A DNA stretch of 64,000 nucleotides from Sabellastarte sp. h YS-2021 (taxonomy: Eukaryota; Annelida; Polychaeta; Sabellida; Sabellidae), in the NCBI GenBank assembly GCA_964017235.1, contig OZ024929.1, positions 164,161,609 to 164,225,608 on the forward strand, in the 5' to 3' direction. Below the pieces are notes generated by a model, which saw only the letters and a list, made by a program, of their open reading frames with translations, made no database searches and had not been told where the DNA came from. The stretch's first letter is position 1, and each line of letters starts with the position of its first letter. Positions 46,422 through 58,320 of the stretch are shown piece after piece. A program made the translations under genes and the position numbers.

Positions 46422-46974
46422 ACCCTGGCTCGTATTGTTACAAATCATGGAAAGTATGCTCATGTTACACCCATTCTACAGAAACTCCACTGGTTGCCTG
46501 TTAGGTACCGTTGCATTTTCAAAACTGTAACACTTGTGTATAAATTTTTGCATAGTGGTTCTCCTTCTTATTTCGAACCGTTCTTGTCTTTTAGTAGTTG
46601 TCCCTATAGTACTAGACATAGTCACCCAGATCGTCAATACGTAACAGTTCCTCCTTTCCATTCATCAGTCTTCAAGTCAGCCAAACATTTCGGCCATAGT
46701 TTTGCCTTTGATGCTCCTAAGATCTGGAATGACCTCCCTCAAGATGTTCGCAGTGCAACATCAGTTGCCTCCTTCAGAAAGAAGCTTAAAACATACCTGT
46801 TTGCAAAAGCCTACCCACCATAGCCTCCCCCGTCACATCTGTGTCTCCTCGGTACGACTTGGCTATGTCCCTTGATTAACGCTAACTGCCTTGCTCTATG
46901 TGTAGATGCGCCTTAGAGTCCATCAGTGATGGAGATTAAGCGCTATAAAAGTCCACATTAGATTAGATTAGATT
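46422..46974 (+). mobile_element. L2-like LINE 3' fragment
   Basis: Matches the C-terminal 130 codons and 3' UTR of the LINE at 34834-35949 almost base for base (VTNHGKYAHVTPILQKLHWLP, stop at 46823) and ends in TTAGATTAGATTAGATT. Severely 5'-truncated. Confidence 0.92.
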
Positions 46975-48187
46975 GATATGTTCAATGACATGCACTTTTA
47001 CAATTTTCTTCTGATTATTTGATGTTTTTTATATCTCTGTTCTCTTTATTATCTGAATACAATTGACCTTTCCACGGTGTCAATCAAAATACCGCAAATC
47101 GGCAATTATCCTGTTTACTACAATAGCAACAACCAATCATTTCCTCCGATTTTCATCAGCGCCATTTTGAATTACAAAAACGTGGGCATTTTAGGGACAT
47201 ATTTGTAAATATTATTGCTTTCTGATAATGGAACAAAATTAAACCAAAGTGTAATTTGATAAAAAATTTATATCATCAATCCTACCTACTTTAAAAGGTC
47301 TGAAATGTATATATATGTCCCCAAGCTGCCATTGTTTACATTTTACTGCAATGCACGAGGATTTGTTTTGATCATTAAATTGTTTATTTATTTATTTTAT
47401 AATTTTTGTCACAATAAAACACATATACTTTATTATATAATTTCTTATTCTATGCTCAATACAATCATTTATAATACGTGTTATTTCTCGTATATCTTGA
47501 AATACTCCATGTTTACGTTTGATTTCCCGCCATTTTCGCCATTTGTTTGTCAGACAAGGCCTGACATGGAGACAACTAAAATACCGTAAACCAGGAAGTG
47601 GGCGTGGCCTATGGAACGGTCCATTATAAACGTGTGTTATTAATATAATAACAGATTTCAATATGTTTTAAATTACTATATCCATGTTTCATCAGCTATG
47701 TAATTATCATCTGTAGATTATATTCTTTTGAATGATAACTACCAAAGCCTGTAAAGGTCACATAATGATAACATAGCTTTTTCTACAAAAGTTGATGTTT
47801 TTTGTGATGTGACTTTATGTTTTAAAATATCATGAAAAATATTTATAAGATCAACACATTTTTTGCAATACCAAGCTACTACTTGTGTCAATATGTACTT
47901 GGGCAAACTGAAAAAGAAAGTATAATACACCGAGAACCCATCCTTCCAAAAGAAATAAAAAATTTACAAAGTCTCTGAGCAGATTTCCATAGGATCTTTA
48001 ACAATGATACTCCAGATAATTTTATTTCAAATGACTCTTTTTGGGAATAAAATCTGCACATTAAAACATCAAAAGAAAAATGATATTGAGGATGTGCTAC
48101 AGAACTATAAAGAATAATTGCATCAAATGGTAGTGTTATATAGAATTCTAGGAACAAATAATTGTGTATATTCAAAATTAAGTGTCG
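46975..48187. other. Intergenic DNA, no gene seen
   Basis: Promoter-like words occur around 47130-47190 (CCAAT, GCGCCATTTTGA) and 47590-47620 (GGGCGTGGCC), but no convincing exon follows. Nothing else is seen. Confidence 0.35.
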
Positions 48188-48199
48188 TACTGATGGTGA

Positions 48200-48448
48200 G
48201 GGGCCATGGTAACAGAGTGGTAACACTCTCGCCTCCCACCTCTGAGGCCGGGGTTCAGTTCCGAGCATGGCCTCAAGTGGGAAAGCTGGTAGTTTCTTGC
48301 CACTGGTCGGCAGTTTACAGTACAGAACTCTGACAAACTGTATGTACTGGTTTCCTCTGCCCTTCCAACTACCTGTCGTGATATGACCTGTACAGTGTTG
48401 AAAGCGACGTAAAACCCCAAATAAATAAATTAAATAAATAAATAAACA
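48200..48448 (+). mobile_element. tRNA-derived SINE (family 1), second copy
   Basis: About 90 percent like 18874-19105 by eye, with a B-box weakened to GGTTCAGTTCCG and a longer AAATA tail. TACTGATGGTGA and TACGGATGGTGA (48188-48199 and 48449-48460) form the target duplication. Confidence 0.88.
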
Positions 48449-48460
48449 TACGGATGGTGA

Positions 48461-49848
48461 ATATTCTGGTAATTAAACCTATGACACAAAGCCCACGAGG
48501 GCAATTCTCCACCCAGCATGCCTACAGGATACAAAATAAACCATTTTTAAGGAAGTTCCAATTGGTATTTGTGCACTGCTGCTGACAAACAGACAGATAA
48601 TCAAAAAAATAGTACCTCCTTGACAGAGGTAATAAAATGCAATTCAGATACCCCAGTACAGTCTCTTGTTATATGCAGGTATATATTAACACAGCTTATA
48701 TATTTACCTCTTGCCATTTTGCAAGGCACCGTAAAATTGGGCATTAATACTTTAGAAATTACACTAAGACACAATAGATTATTCTGTACTAATATTTGTG
48801 ACTTTATAGATTTCTGGACTCAATATATTGAAAAGTTTCAACCAGGAGAATTGACCCTCTCCCAAAGTTAACATGCAGGAATGAAAAGTTTCTGTCACTT
48901 GAACAGTATTTCTGAGTAAAAAAAAAGACTTTTCCCTAAAATCAAACTTGTGACCCCATTACATTAGGCCTACTCCCAACACAGTACACCCCTGGAGACC
49001 CTGGAATAAGTTGCTTGACTAACTATCTCATAAATATTACATAGCGTAAGTCATATTTATGAGATAAGTTATAATTAGGAGATATATTGTCATAATTTTG
49101 ACATATTATATGCTATTTTTATTACTTATGAAATTATTTTACTTCACTCATGTGACCTTATAGGTTTTCATAGATTCTGGACATAACTTTACATGAATAT
49201 ATTGATGTGAAAATAGGTTGTAAATCTGTATACAATCACTCATACTTGTATCACTGCAGAGAAATACCATGCACAATGATTATGACATTATCTTAGGTTA
49301 ACAAATGAAAACAAATGAATATATGATTCCTTTCAATATTCCAACTTGTCATGATATAATTACCCCAAATCAATTCCAAAAAGCAGTTTGTCACACAAAT
49401 AGTAACTGTAACTAGACCAGAAATACATCAGGTTAAACACCTTGTTTTTTTTCAGACAGGTCCTTGCTGGCCTTGTTGGTTAACAAGTGTGGCATCTAAT
49501 ATCGGAAGGTCACCTCTGAATGGGTTTAACTCCAAATTATGAGAACCTGTCCCTGTGTCTCAATATGACCCCAACTTTGACTGTGTTTACTTTAAAAAGG
49601 AATACAACTACACAATAGATGTAGAACTGATTGTTTTATTTCTGTTGTATTTCTGATATACACCTTAACTGCATGTGCACTTCAACCAAATTAGATAAAT
49701 TGTTCTTCAATTTTAACATGCCTTATCATACATAGTATAGTCCATAGTTGTTGAATTAAATTTAAAAAATGAATATTTAAAAAATGAAATTAAAAAATAA
49801 AATTTTTGCCCACTTTTTTCATAACTTTACAGATATGCCCAGAGAAAC
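48461..49848. other. Intergenic DNA with one old SINE
   Basis: No gene seen. A short Leu/Ile-rich frame at 48569-48871 has no motif. Confidence 0.4.
49456..49590 (+). mobile_element. Diverged SINE (family 2)
   Basis: ACAGGTCCTTGCTGGCCTTG through AATATGACCCCAACTTTGAC matches the family 2 consensus with many changes and small gaps. No flanking duplication is evident, so this is an old copy. Confidence 0.75.
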
Positions 49849-51822
49849 TTAACCACAATAGTTTTCACTTTTAATGTCCATTTCACTTTCAGGGTTTTCA
49901 CCCAGATATTCACATGCAGCTGCAAGTGCTGCAATAGTTTCAGATTTCAGGTTTTTGATCACAAATATAATTTGTTCTACTGAATCTGGGTCTAAGGTTG
50001 TTCTTAGGTTAGATACCATCAAACCAGCCACTGAGAAAGTGCATTCAGAAAATTCTGATGATGCCGGCACTGATAAGTATTCTTGGGCAAGTTTGGCTAA
50101 TCTAGGATATTTGGTTTCATGTGACTTCCGCCAAGTTAATGGGTTCGAATCTCTATAACTATATCAGCCATGTAGTCATTTAGCTCCTCTGCTGCAGAAC
50201 AGTCATTATGTTCTAAAGGTTTAACATCACCTTGCATGACTTGAGCCCATGCATGAAATGAAGTGTGAATTTTGGGTTAAATCACATGTGGCTGAAGAAG
50301 CATCTACAATGTTTGAAATAGATGTAGAGAGGTCAATGTTAGGTCCAGGATATGACCTTGAAGCAATCCCATGTCAATCTGATCAAAAAGGTCCCTACCT
50401 AAAATAGATTTATATCTTGGTTCAAGCAGGCAAGCAACAATCAGTGGTGACAAAATACCCTCTGCCCTGGGTTTTCCTTCATCATTCTCATGAAACTGCT
50501 TTTTAAGGCCATCTCTAATTTTCACCTTAAGAGACTTTTCTACCTGGGATTCACATGGAGTTTGTTTCAGAGGACCATTTATAAGGTTATAAAGCTCTAC
50601 AAGAACTGAACTGCCTGTAGGTGTATCTTCCATGCCTAATATCTCGGTTACTGCAGCCAAAGGACCTAGTATTGGTACCATATCCTCCATGACCTTCCAG
50701 TAATTGTCTCGAATATCACATTTGACCCCTGTCACTCGGCTTTGAGATAATTTCATTTAAATCACTGAATATACTGGAATTCTTAATTTAAGTAAGCGCT
50801 CCATCATATAGCAAAACTAGAGTTCCAACGAGTGTAAACATCTTGTACAAGCTTAAGCTTTCTTTCCCCACCTTGCTTTTCTAAAAGCACATTCAACGCA
50901 AGAGAACTGTGGCTAAAATGCCCAAAAAGTTTTCTGGATGCACTTAAGGTTTTTGAAATTTGCTCAGCCTTGAGGCCATCCTCAATAGCCAGCTGCAGGG
51001 TGTGAATGAAACATATGACATGTAGAGCATCACACTCTGCAGCTGTTATGGTCATATTTGAAGCACTATCAGTTACAAATGCAAGTTTTCTACTAACACT
51101 GAATTCCTCACAAATATCAGTCATAATTTTAGTAGCCATTACAATTTTTTTTAATTCCCAATCCTGGATAAAATGACCAGTAACTGTAATAAAACCTTGG
51201 ACAGCAGCGCTGGTCCACATGTCAGATGTTAGTGATACAACCTTTCTCCTCATACAATCAATTATTGCTTCTTTGTGCTCATTATAGATCTTTTCCATAC
51301 TTTGAAACTGTCTTGTGGCAGGATACACAATAACTAGGATTCAAGCTATGAACAAGAAACTTGAAGATAGAGCCCTCGACCATGCTTATAGGTTAAAGAT
51401 CAATCGCGCAGATTAAGGCAATTTTACAAGTAAAACTTTCTTGTTGTGCAGTTGTAAGTGATCTCTGGCCAAAATTCAACTGGGTTTGGAGACTTTTTGG
51501 GCACTTTAGATTTATATCTAGAAGCCAAATGTTTTCTCATACTAGAAGTATTGCCATCTAAAAGAATAGGAAATAATTTTGAGTTTTGAGGTGTAAAGCT
51601 TTAGAAGTCACAATGTCGAAATTTTCACTTAAAATAGAAATAGCATGTTCCAAAGATGTGTCAAATTTCATAAATTGGCGATAGCTAAGTAAAACATAAT
51701 ATTACCTTTGTAAGAGATATAGCCACATGACATAGCTTGATGATTGTTTTGATTTGTCAGTTGCAGATGCATCAAAGTATTTCGACACTACACTTTTACC
51801 TTTTTTGGTCCTCTCCATGGTG
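49849..51822 (-). pseudogene. hAT transposase with BED finger, broken
   Basis: Cut-and-paste transposase. From Met 51822: a BED zinc finger start (SVVSKYFD, about 51790) and its second half (GNTSSMRKHLASRYK, about 51560-51510). Then a catalytic region 51328-50804 with TSDMWTSAAVQGF, AFVTDSASNM, HVICFIHTLQLA and VYTRWNSSF. Then 50756-50304, the helical insertion and EPRYK. The dimerisation domain is split by a frameshift near 50155 (NPLTWRKSH, YLSVPASSEFSECTFS). It ends at 49849. At least three frameshifts make it inactive. Terminal repeats and 8-bp duplication were not located. Confidence 0.88.
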
Positions 51823-52930
51823 CAAATTTAATATCAAAGCTTAATTTTTTAAAAATAAACACCATGTGACATGGGTATGACAAGTCTATGGTAACATCAT
51901 ATTTACCTCATTTTGCTGGATTGACATCACAATGATGTAATACCCACGTCACTATTTGGATGCATTACAGTATCTACCATAAAAATAAAGTAAACAGGAA
52001 GTTGATTCTCAGGGGAGGAATGCAAAGAAAAACAACACAAAATGGTTACAGGTAACATTTTATTTTGATTAATTGGTGAAATCACCTAGAAAAGACATAA
52101 AATGCCATTTGAAGTGATCAAATGGCTGACCAAAATTTATTATCGGACCCGTGCATAAATAAAGACCCAACTGATCTCAGGTACATTGTCTCACCCCTTA
52201 AAGAAACTAACATTAAGATAAACCTACTTCACTACACAGCATAACATCCAATTTACAATCCAAAGCTGTTCTTTCAGCAAATTAACTGTCAAATATTTCT
52301 CAAAGGTTTAATACAAATTAATAATCCATCTACTACAGTAATATTCATATAAAACACATCTTGATTTCACACATTGTATTCATTTCAAATATATAACTTA
52401 CCAGAATATGGACTAAACCCAACAGAACACTTGCCATGACCTTTTTCTTTCAAGTCACAAAGTACAGCTATCAAGCTTAAGCTTCCAACTTTCCCTCCAA
52501 TTACACAAAACATCCAAAAAAATTTCACTGAACCTTTTATAAGTACCAAACAATGCATTAATAAATGTGGTACCTTACCCTCACATGCCAAATGCATGTT
52601 TAGTTTTCTTTTGACCCAACTTAATTAACATATAATAATAACAAACTAGCCATGCCATAGACACCTAAAAATACTTTGTAAAAAATCACTAACATACCAG
52701 GTCACAGTAAGACTCAGGAAAAAAAAAATAACACGACTTATATGTTCTATTTCACCTTAAAAACAAAAACTTTTAATAAAATACATTTTTTATCATTATT
52801 AAATGCAATCTTTTTCTTCGATTGTTTCCATTGTTGGTGCTATTATATTATATTACACAATCTTTGTATTACAATCTTATCTTTTTTCTTTATGTAACAT
52901 TTCATTATTCTATTTTGCTTTACTTTGTGC
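51823..52930. other. Intergenic DNA, no gene seen
   Basis: May include the 5' end of the hAT element. No coherent frame. Confidence 0.4.
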
Positions 52931-52935
52931 CTATA

Positions 52936-52985
52936 TGACGTCATTTGGCGGGAGTTAAAATATATTGCAGTAAACTCGCGGGAAA
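52936..52985 (+). promoter_or_regulatory. CRE plus two E2F-type sites
   Basis: A perfect CRE TGACGTCA (52936-52943) is directly followed by TTTGGCGGGA (52944-52953) and then CGCGGGAAA (52977-52985), both E2F consensus forms. They stand 70-120 bases before an ATG that opens a short frame ending in a splice donor. E2F plus CRE is typical of S-phase genes. Whether it is used here is unproven. Confidence 0.55.
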
Positions 52986-53057
52986 CTTGCTGAATATTTA
53001 ATTTTTGGGTTTGAGGCAAAACTTTATATGCCAATACACTTGTTATAAAAATTAATA

Positions 53058-53125
53058 ATGTCCGAAACAATAAATACCAGTGACAGTATAACAGAACCAG
53101 TTTCGACTGAACAGTTGAAAGAGAG
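53058..53125 (+). CDS. Candidate first coding exon of a host gene
   Basis: The ATG at 53058 opens 22 codons (begins MSETINTSDS, Ser/Thr/Glu-rich) and ends in GAGAG before a consensus donor GTAAGT (53126-53131). The upstream CRE/E2F cluster supports a real transcription start. No later exon is recognisable in the window: the downstream 10 kb is satellite and transposon DNA, so the gene would have a long first intron. The family cannot be named from this exon. Confidence 0.4.
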
Positions 53126-53179
53126 GTAAGTACCGAGGGAATCTGGCCATCTCGGCCCGTTTTAGAGTCGGAAACCAGT

Positions 53180-53215
53180 CAGAACGCCACCAAACCATAA
53201 CGCCACCACTAACCA
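53180..53215. repeat. Doubled-word repeat, inverted partner at 58843-58905
   Basis: AACGCCACCAAACCATAACG continues into a second ACGCCACCA word (16-bp period). The reverse complement recurs at 58843-58905 with the neighbouring AGTC..AAA..CAGTC context. Its style resembles elements A-C at 1.6-4.0 kb. Whether the pair bounds one 5.7-kb element or marks two separate ends is unclear. Confidence 0.5.
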
Positions 53216-53229
53216 ACATGTAGAGGATA

Positions 53230-54560
53230 TTTACCCAACGGCTGTGTACGCTAGATCAGTTTCACTGCTAGCGTACCCAACGGTTGTGTACGCAAGATCT
53301 ATTTGACTGCTAGCGTACCCAACGGCTGGGTACGCAAGATTTATATATCACTGCTAGCGTACCCAACGGTTGGGTACGCTAACAGGGATATCAGTCTATC
53401 GTACCCAACGGCTGTGTACGCAAGATTTATATCAGTGCTAGTTTGCCCAACAGCTGTGTATATACACTACTGGCATACCCAACTACCCTGCACCCAAGGC
53501 ACTGAACCCTATATGTTCCCAATGGCTGTGTACACTAGATCAGTTTCACTGCTAGTGTAGCCAATGGTTGGGTACGCAAGATGTATTACACTGCTAGCGT
53601 TCCTAATGGTTCTGTATGCTAGCAGGGATATCAGTCTCAGTCTAGCGTACCCAATGGTTGTGACGTAAGATCGATTTCACTGCTAGCCTACCCAACGGTT
53701 GTGTACGTTAGCAGTGATATGGGTCTAGCTTACCCAAAGACTGTGTATGGAAGACCCATATCACTGCTAGCATACCCAACAGCTGTGTATGTACACTAAC
53801 GGCATACCCAACTATCCTGCAATCAAAGAAGTGAACCCTTTGTTCCCAATGGTTGTGCACCCTACATCAATAGCATTGTTAGTGTACCCAACTTTTGTGT
53901 ACACAAGATGTATTTCACTGCTAGTACTGGCTGTTGAACGGGACGTAAAACCCCAACTTTGACCTTCACTGCTAGTGTACCCAACGGTTGTGTACTCTAA
54001 CAGTGATATCGGTCTAGCCTACCCAACGGTTGTGTACACAAGATCTATATCACTGCTAGCATACCCAACGGCTGTGTATGTACACTAATGGCATATGCAA
54101 CTCTCCTGCATCCAGTTAAAGCACTAAGTTCTGTTTTCCCAATGGTTATGTACCCTAGATTAACGTCATTGATATTTTCTTTTGTTAGTGTAACCAAAAG
54201 CTGTTTAAGGTACTGGCATACCCAACTACCCTGTACCCAAGGCAGTAAACTCTGTGTTCCCAATGGTTTTGCACCCAAGATCAGTATCATTGCTGGTATA
54301 CCCAGTGGCTGTGTACACAAGATCCATATCACTGCTAGCGTACCCAGCAGTTGTGATATTGGTCTAGTGTACCCAGTGGTTGTGCACACAAGATCTATAT
54401 CGCTGCTAGTGTACCCAACAACTCCAAATTTTTTACAGCCTGCCCAATTTCTCATTACCCAAGGTAGTATGCACTCAATGGTTGTGCACTCAATATCAGT
54501 ACCCTTCATAGCACACTCAACAGGTCTGTATCCAAGGCATTGTGAAGTAATTAGTTTTTA
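53230..54560 (+). repeat. 43-bp minisatellite array
   Basis: About 25-30 diverged units of roughly 43 bp built on GTACCCAACGGCTGTGTACG and TATCACTGCTAGC. Starts of early units at 53232, 53275, 53318 and 53361 show the period. Open frames on both strands here encode YPTAVYTRSISLLA-like repeats and are artefacts of the array. Confidence 0.88.
53926..53964 (+). mobile_element. 39-bp SINE tail (family 2) inside the minisatellite
   Basis: The piece from ACTGGCTGTTGAACGGGACG to CTTTGACC is the 3' end of the family 2 SINE. TTCACTGCTAGT flanks it (53914-53925 and 53965-53976). Because that word is part of the array unit, the duplication is only suggestive. Confidence 0.7.
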
Positions 54561-54679
54561 AGGAATTTTTTTGAGTAGTCAGAAATGGGCCAAGGACCAC
54601 TCCCTGAATTAAACTTATTCAGCTTATTGTTACATTTTAACAAAGTTAATTTAAGGAAGAAGTGATTAAAATATGGGTA

Positions 54680-54800
54680 CACTAGCACTGATCTTGTGTA
54701 CATAGCCGTTGGGTACGCTAGCGATGATATAAATCTTGTATACACAGCCGTTGGGTACGCTAGACCAATATCACAACTAGCGTACACAGCGGTTGGGTAA
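54680..54800 (-). repeat. Inverted units of the 43-bp minisatellite
   Basis: Three units (AGCCGTTGGGTACGCTAG) in opposite orientation to the main array, separated from it by about 120 bases of other sequence. Confidence 0.8.
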
Positions 54801-54821
54801 ATAACCACTCCGTAATGTGTT

Positions 54822-56860
54822 TATTATATCCCCAGACGAAAGTCGGGGATATATTGGATTCAGGTCCGTCGCGCCGCCGCCGCCGCCGCCGTAGAAATTT
54901 CCTTGTGGACGCGATAACTCAAAAACAAATTAATATTTTTTTTTCAAACTTGGTACACATGTTAAGGGTGCCCAAAGGAAGATCCCTATTTTAAGGTGAC
55001 CTTAAACTCCCAGTAAAAAAGAACTTATGGCCACCTTAAGGTCAGAAATTGCACTTTTGGCCACTTAGAGCCCTGTAGGTCACAAACTATGATGCTCAGC
55101 TGGCTGAAATTTTACCTGACAACACATTAATATGTTCTTAGTACATGTGCCGAAAATCATGACTTTAAGTTGAGGAGAAAATTGTGTTTGAGGCCCATAA
55201 ATACCCCCACTTAGGGATTTTTTGCTATACTTTACACATATTTTGCCCTATAATTTGGAAGTGATAATTCTGATGAGTCTCAAACTGCGCTAGGTATAAC
55301 TTTGATATGTAATCGTTGTCTGTAGAAAATTTTAGGGCTGTAGGTTTACCCAAAGGGGTCGACTTAAGGTCTCAAAAGTGCCCACAGAGACCCAATTTAT
55401 GCACTTTTTGCCACTTTCAAGCACTGTAGCTTTCAAACTATGTCTCTCATCTAAGTTAAATATCATCTGGGAATATATCTATGTGTTTTCTTATATGTGC
55501 CCCAACATTTAGGCCTTTAATAGACAGTTAACCTGTGTATCAGGACCATAAACACCCACCCGAGTGACCCTTATAAGACATTTTTCACATCTTTTTCCCT
55601 GTAACTTGGAAATGGTAAGTCTGAGAAGTTTCAAACTGTATTAGATATATATTCTGTGTGTAATCTTAGTATGTAACAGATTTTAAGTCTGAAGCTTTAA
55701 TTTTGAAGGTCAAATTGAGGTCTCTAAAAGGCTCCCAAAGACCCAATATTTGGACTTTTTGCTACTTTTAAGCCCTGTGACTGTCAAACTATGTGACTGA
55801 TAGAGCTCAAATCCTATCTGAGAAGATATTAGTATGTTATTTTTATATGTGCCAAAAATTAAGGCTTTAAGAAGACATTTAACCTGTGTATGAGGACCAT
55901 AAATCCCCACCCGAGTGACCATTTTTAGACATTTTTCACATATTTTTCCCTGTAACTTGGAAATGGTAAGTCTAAGAAGTTTCAAACTGTATTAGATGCA
56001 TATTCTATGTGTAATCTTAGTATGTGACAAATTTTAAGTCTGAAGCTTTAATTTGAAGGCCACATTTAGGTCTCTAGAAGGCCCCATAAAGACCCAGTAT
56101 TTGGACTTTTTGCCAATTTTAAGGCCTGTGACTGTTAAACTATGTGACTGATAGAGCTGAAATCTCATCTGGGAATACATTATTATGTTCTTTTTACATG
56201 TGCCAAAAATCAAGGCTTCAAGTAGACATTTAACCTGTGTATGAGGACCTTTAACACCCACCTGAGTGACCCTTTTAAGACATTTTTCACATATTTTGCT
56301 CTGTAACTTGGAAATGGTAAGTCTGAGAAGTTTCAAACTTTATTAGATACATATTCTATGTGTAATCTTAGTATGTAACAAATTTTAAGTCTGAAGCTTT
56401 AATTTGAAAGCCACATCGAGATCTCTAAAAGGCCCACAATGACCCAATATTTGGACTTTTTACCACCTTTAAGCCCTGTAACTGTTAAACTATGTGATTG
56501 ATGGAGCTGAAATCCCATCTGGGAATGCATTATTATGTCCTTTTTACATATGCCGAAAATCAAGGTTTTTAGTAGACATTTAACCTGTGTATGAGGGCCA
56601 TAGACACTCGCCCAAGTGCCTTTTTTGACATTTTTTCCGTATTTTGCCCTGTTATTTGGAAATGCTTAGTGTGACAAGTCTTAAACTGTATTATATATGA
56701 TTTTTGTTTGTTATGTATGTCCCCCCAAAAAGTTTCAGATCTGTAGTTTAATTGCTAAGGTCTCTTTAACAATTGTAAAATGCTCACAGAAACCCAATTT
56801 ATGGATATTATGCCACTTTAAAGCCCAGTAACTGTCAAACTATGTGGGTTATAGAGCTGA
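54822..56860 (+). repeat. Hairpin-led repeat with about 350-bp tandem units
   Basis: Opens with the hairpin ATCCCCAGACGAAAGTCGGGGAT, a GCC microsatellite and a conserved leader (CTTGTGGACGCGATAACTC). Then come five to six diverged units of about 350 bp. A marker GACCCAATATTTGGACTTTT recurs at about 55388, 55739, 56091, 56441 and 56789. The two open minus-strand frames near 55710-56336 are products of the repeat. The start is repeated at 63820. Confidence 0.85.
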
Positions 56861-57514
56861 AATCTTTGAATTTTTAAAAGGAAATGCTTGTCTATTTAAA
56901 TTTTGAATATTAATAATGTTATGGCTATCTTAGTCTTTTAAGAACTTATTTTTGTGTGTTATACCTCTGCTTGCTGAGTTTTTCACTTTTTAAAATGAAA
57001 CTGGTGAAACATATTGAAGTAGACAAAATGGACACTTTAAGTGAGCTTTAAGTCCCAATATTAATGAAATTATATCCTTATGTAGTAAAACTAGGGGATT
57101 TTTAACCCTCAACTAGCCCAGTTTTATTCAACTTGCCTCAGTTAATTTTGGCACAGCTCCTACAGTTATGAACTCATTTCAGTTGATAATCACATACTTA
57201 AAATTCTCAATTCTTTTTGTATTTGAGTACCCCTTTTATATAGATTGTTTGTTTACCATTTATGCTCAACCCACATCCCCCCACCCGGATTCCCCCCACC
57301 CACCTCTGGGACCTCCAGCTATATTGAGTGACACTAAATAAACAAAGGTATTTAATGATATCAGATGAGAAACAAAGAACTCAATGGGGTTGCAGATCTT
57401 GTGTAATAGTGAGAGAGGTGTGGAGAAGGGGAGAGGGGTGGGGGTGGGAGGTGGTGGGCTTCATTACATATAACACAAAGGGGAGTCAGAACTGAGATTG
57501 TGTCACATATTTAG
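56861..57514. other. Intergenic DNA, no gene seen
   Basis: A C-rich tract at about 57265-57310 and a G-rich purine tract at about 57410-57455 are the only notable features. Confidence 0.4.
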
Positions 57515-57522
57515 GTTGCATA

Positions 57523-57963
57523 TAGTGCTGTAACGAGTTGACCGAAACTCGAGTCGTAACTCGGTGGGCGATATTTGGGACCACATCGATTTACGTAATT
57601 TAAACTCGAGTTTTTAAGAAATAAATTATGATATACCAGTCTTGTTATAAAACCAGCACTTTTACAATTTATCTAACCATAAAGACAATAAATTCAATGA
57701 GCAATGGCCGTTTTTTTATTTCCTTATTTACGTGGATGTTCCATAATGTGCTCATACATACCTGTACAATTTAACCGGCAACAGAATATATTTCCTTGCA
57801 ATAGAATGGTACTAAATACGTCAATGGCGGATCCCTTGATGACAATATTTGGACATTATTATTTTATTTATATTTGTGTCATTTACTCGAGTTCAACTCG
57901 AGTTCAACTCGCATCTAACAAGCGAGCGTCGATCTACAGAAATCACTGTTGATTACAGCTCTA
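57523..57963. mobile_element. hAT-type MITE, 441 bp, 8-bp target duplication
   Basis: Ends TAGTGCTGTAACG and, inverted, TAGAGCTGTAATC. GTTGCATA duplicates at 57515-57522 and 57964-57971. Internally rich in ACTCGAGT words near both ends. No transposase. Confidence 0.88.
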
Positions 57964-58074
57964 GTTGCATATATATGGACCACATATATAGGTATAGAGG
58001 AAATGAATAACTGAAAACAATTTGCAAATTCTAAAAATAATATAATAAAATAATAATATAAATAATTTTTTTTT

Positions 58075-58320
58075 AAATAATATTTTATTTGTGAACAAAT
58101 ATAGAAACAGATATGCGCTTTTGGGATTATGAATTTTAGAATGGACATTGAATCATCAATCATTTAAATACTTTGAAGGAAGATTGAAAAATATGATGAG
58201 TTGAGTTAAAAATAATATTTTATTTGTCAACAAATATAGAAACAGATATGCTCTTTTGGGATTATTATTTTAGAATGGACATTCAATCATCAATCATTTA
58301 AATACTTTGAAAATAGGTTT
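58075..58320. repeat. Tandem duplication of about 135 bp
   Basis: AATAATATTTTATTTGTGAA through TCAATCATTTAAATACTTTG occurs at 58075-58209 and again at 58210-58320 with few changes. Confidence 0.8.

Noticed and set aside
54045..54561. Open frames of 150 or more codons on both strands
   Set aside because: They lie wholly in the 43-bp minisatellite and encode its translated unit.
55710..56336. Two similar minus-strand frames suggesting a gene pair
   Set aside because: They are consecutive units of the 350-bp tandem repeat.
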